Below, piece by piece: positions 5,185 to 5,232 of a stretch of 5,232 bases of DNA. The stretch is taken from NCBI GenBank assembly GCA_958349075.1, contig CATWBR010000333.1:1-5232 (forward strand), in the 5' to 3' direction. Origin of the DNA: an uncultured Clostridium sp. (lineage in GTDB: Bacteria > Bacillota > Clostridia > Lachnospirales > Lachnospiraceae). The notes below the pieces were generated by a model. It was not told where the DNA came from. It saw only the letters and a program-made list of their open reading frames with translations, and searched no databases. Both the position numbers and the translations under genes were made by a program. How positions within the stretch are numbered: the stretch's first letter is position 1; every line of letters starts with the position of its first letter.

Positions 5185-5232
5185 GTGTCTGAACCCACTC
5201 CTGCTGAGACCTAACGGAGTGTGTTCAGACAC
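5185..5232 (-). terminator. Long stem-loop with T-rich tail, probable terminator of a gene to the right
   Basis: The two 17-nt arms (5185-5201 and 5216-5232) pair at 16 positions with a single mismatch and a 14-nt loop. On the minus strand the stem ends GTTCAGACAC and is followed at once by TTTTAATTT, a reasonable U-tract. It would terminate a minus-strand gene outside the window. The stem may extend past the right edge. On the plus strand no T-run follows within the window. The T-tract is also the first arm of repeat copy B on that strand, so the two structures overlap in use. Confidence 0.6.

Noticed and set aside
5001..5232. End of an insertion sequence
   Set aside because: No transposase remnant and no target-site duplication can be seen. 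A small non-autonomous palindromic repeat remains possible, but a true IS is unsupported here.

Overview
This 5.2 kb window looks like chromosomal DNA from a gut-type Firmicute, most likely a Lachnospiraceae or Clostridium cluster XIVa relative. The reasons are mid-range GC content, strong AGGAG-type ribosome binding sites, a Gram-positive lipobox, and a clostridial-style prepilin carrying a CP-x-x-GTYT ... C-x-x-HG motif. All five genes I can support lie on the minus strand, so transcription runs from right to left. No plus-strand gene is credible. The species call is inference from gene style only.

Right to left: positions 4959-5232 are non-coding and heavily structured. They hold a long stem-loop followed by a T-rich tract, which looks like an intrinsic terminator for a gene beyond the right edge. 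They also hold two copies of a 57-bp hairpin repeat (5001-5057 and 5128-5184). Next come a MATE-family multidrug exporter (3552-4958), then a DUF1275/YoaK-like membrane protein (2731-3462) and a lipoprotein with a C-terminal PQQ-like propeller region (1820-2734). The last two overlap by 4 bp (ATGA) and are probably translationally coupled. A likely promoter for this pair overlaps the stop codon of the MATE gene.

Positions 1589-1819 are a non-coding control region. It contains a 14-bp stem-loop just after the lipoprotein stop, a second hairpin, a short 12-bp-phased motif, and a perfect 23-bp palindrome sitting over the -35 box of a good extended -10 promoter. This promoter reads into an unusually large type IV prepilin-like protein (770-1588). 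Thirty-one bp further on is a TraX-family membrane protein (1-738), whose 3' end is cut by the window edge.

The most interesting points are the pairing of a prepilin-like gene with a TraX-family gene (TraX of the F plasmid N-acetylates pilin) under one apparently operator-controlled promoter, and the duplicated hairpin element upstream of the MATE gene, whose two copies differ by a paired, compensatory base change. Neither observation proves a new system, but both can be tested.
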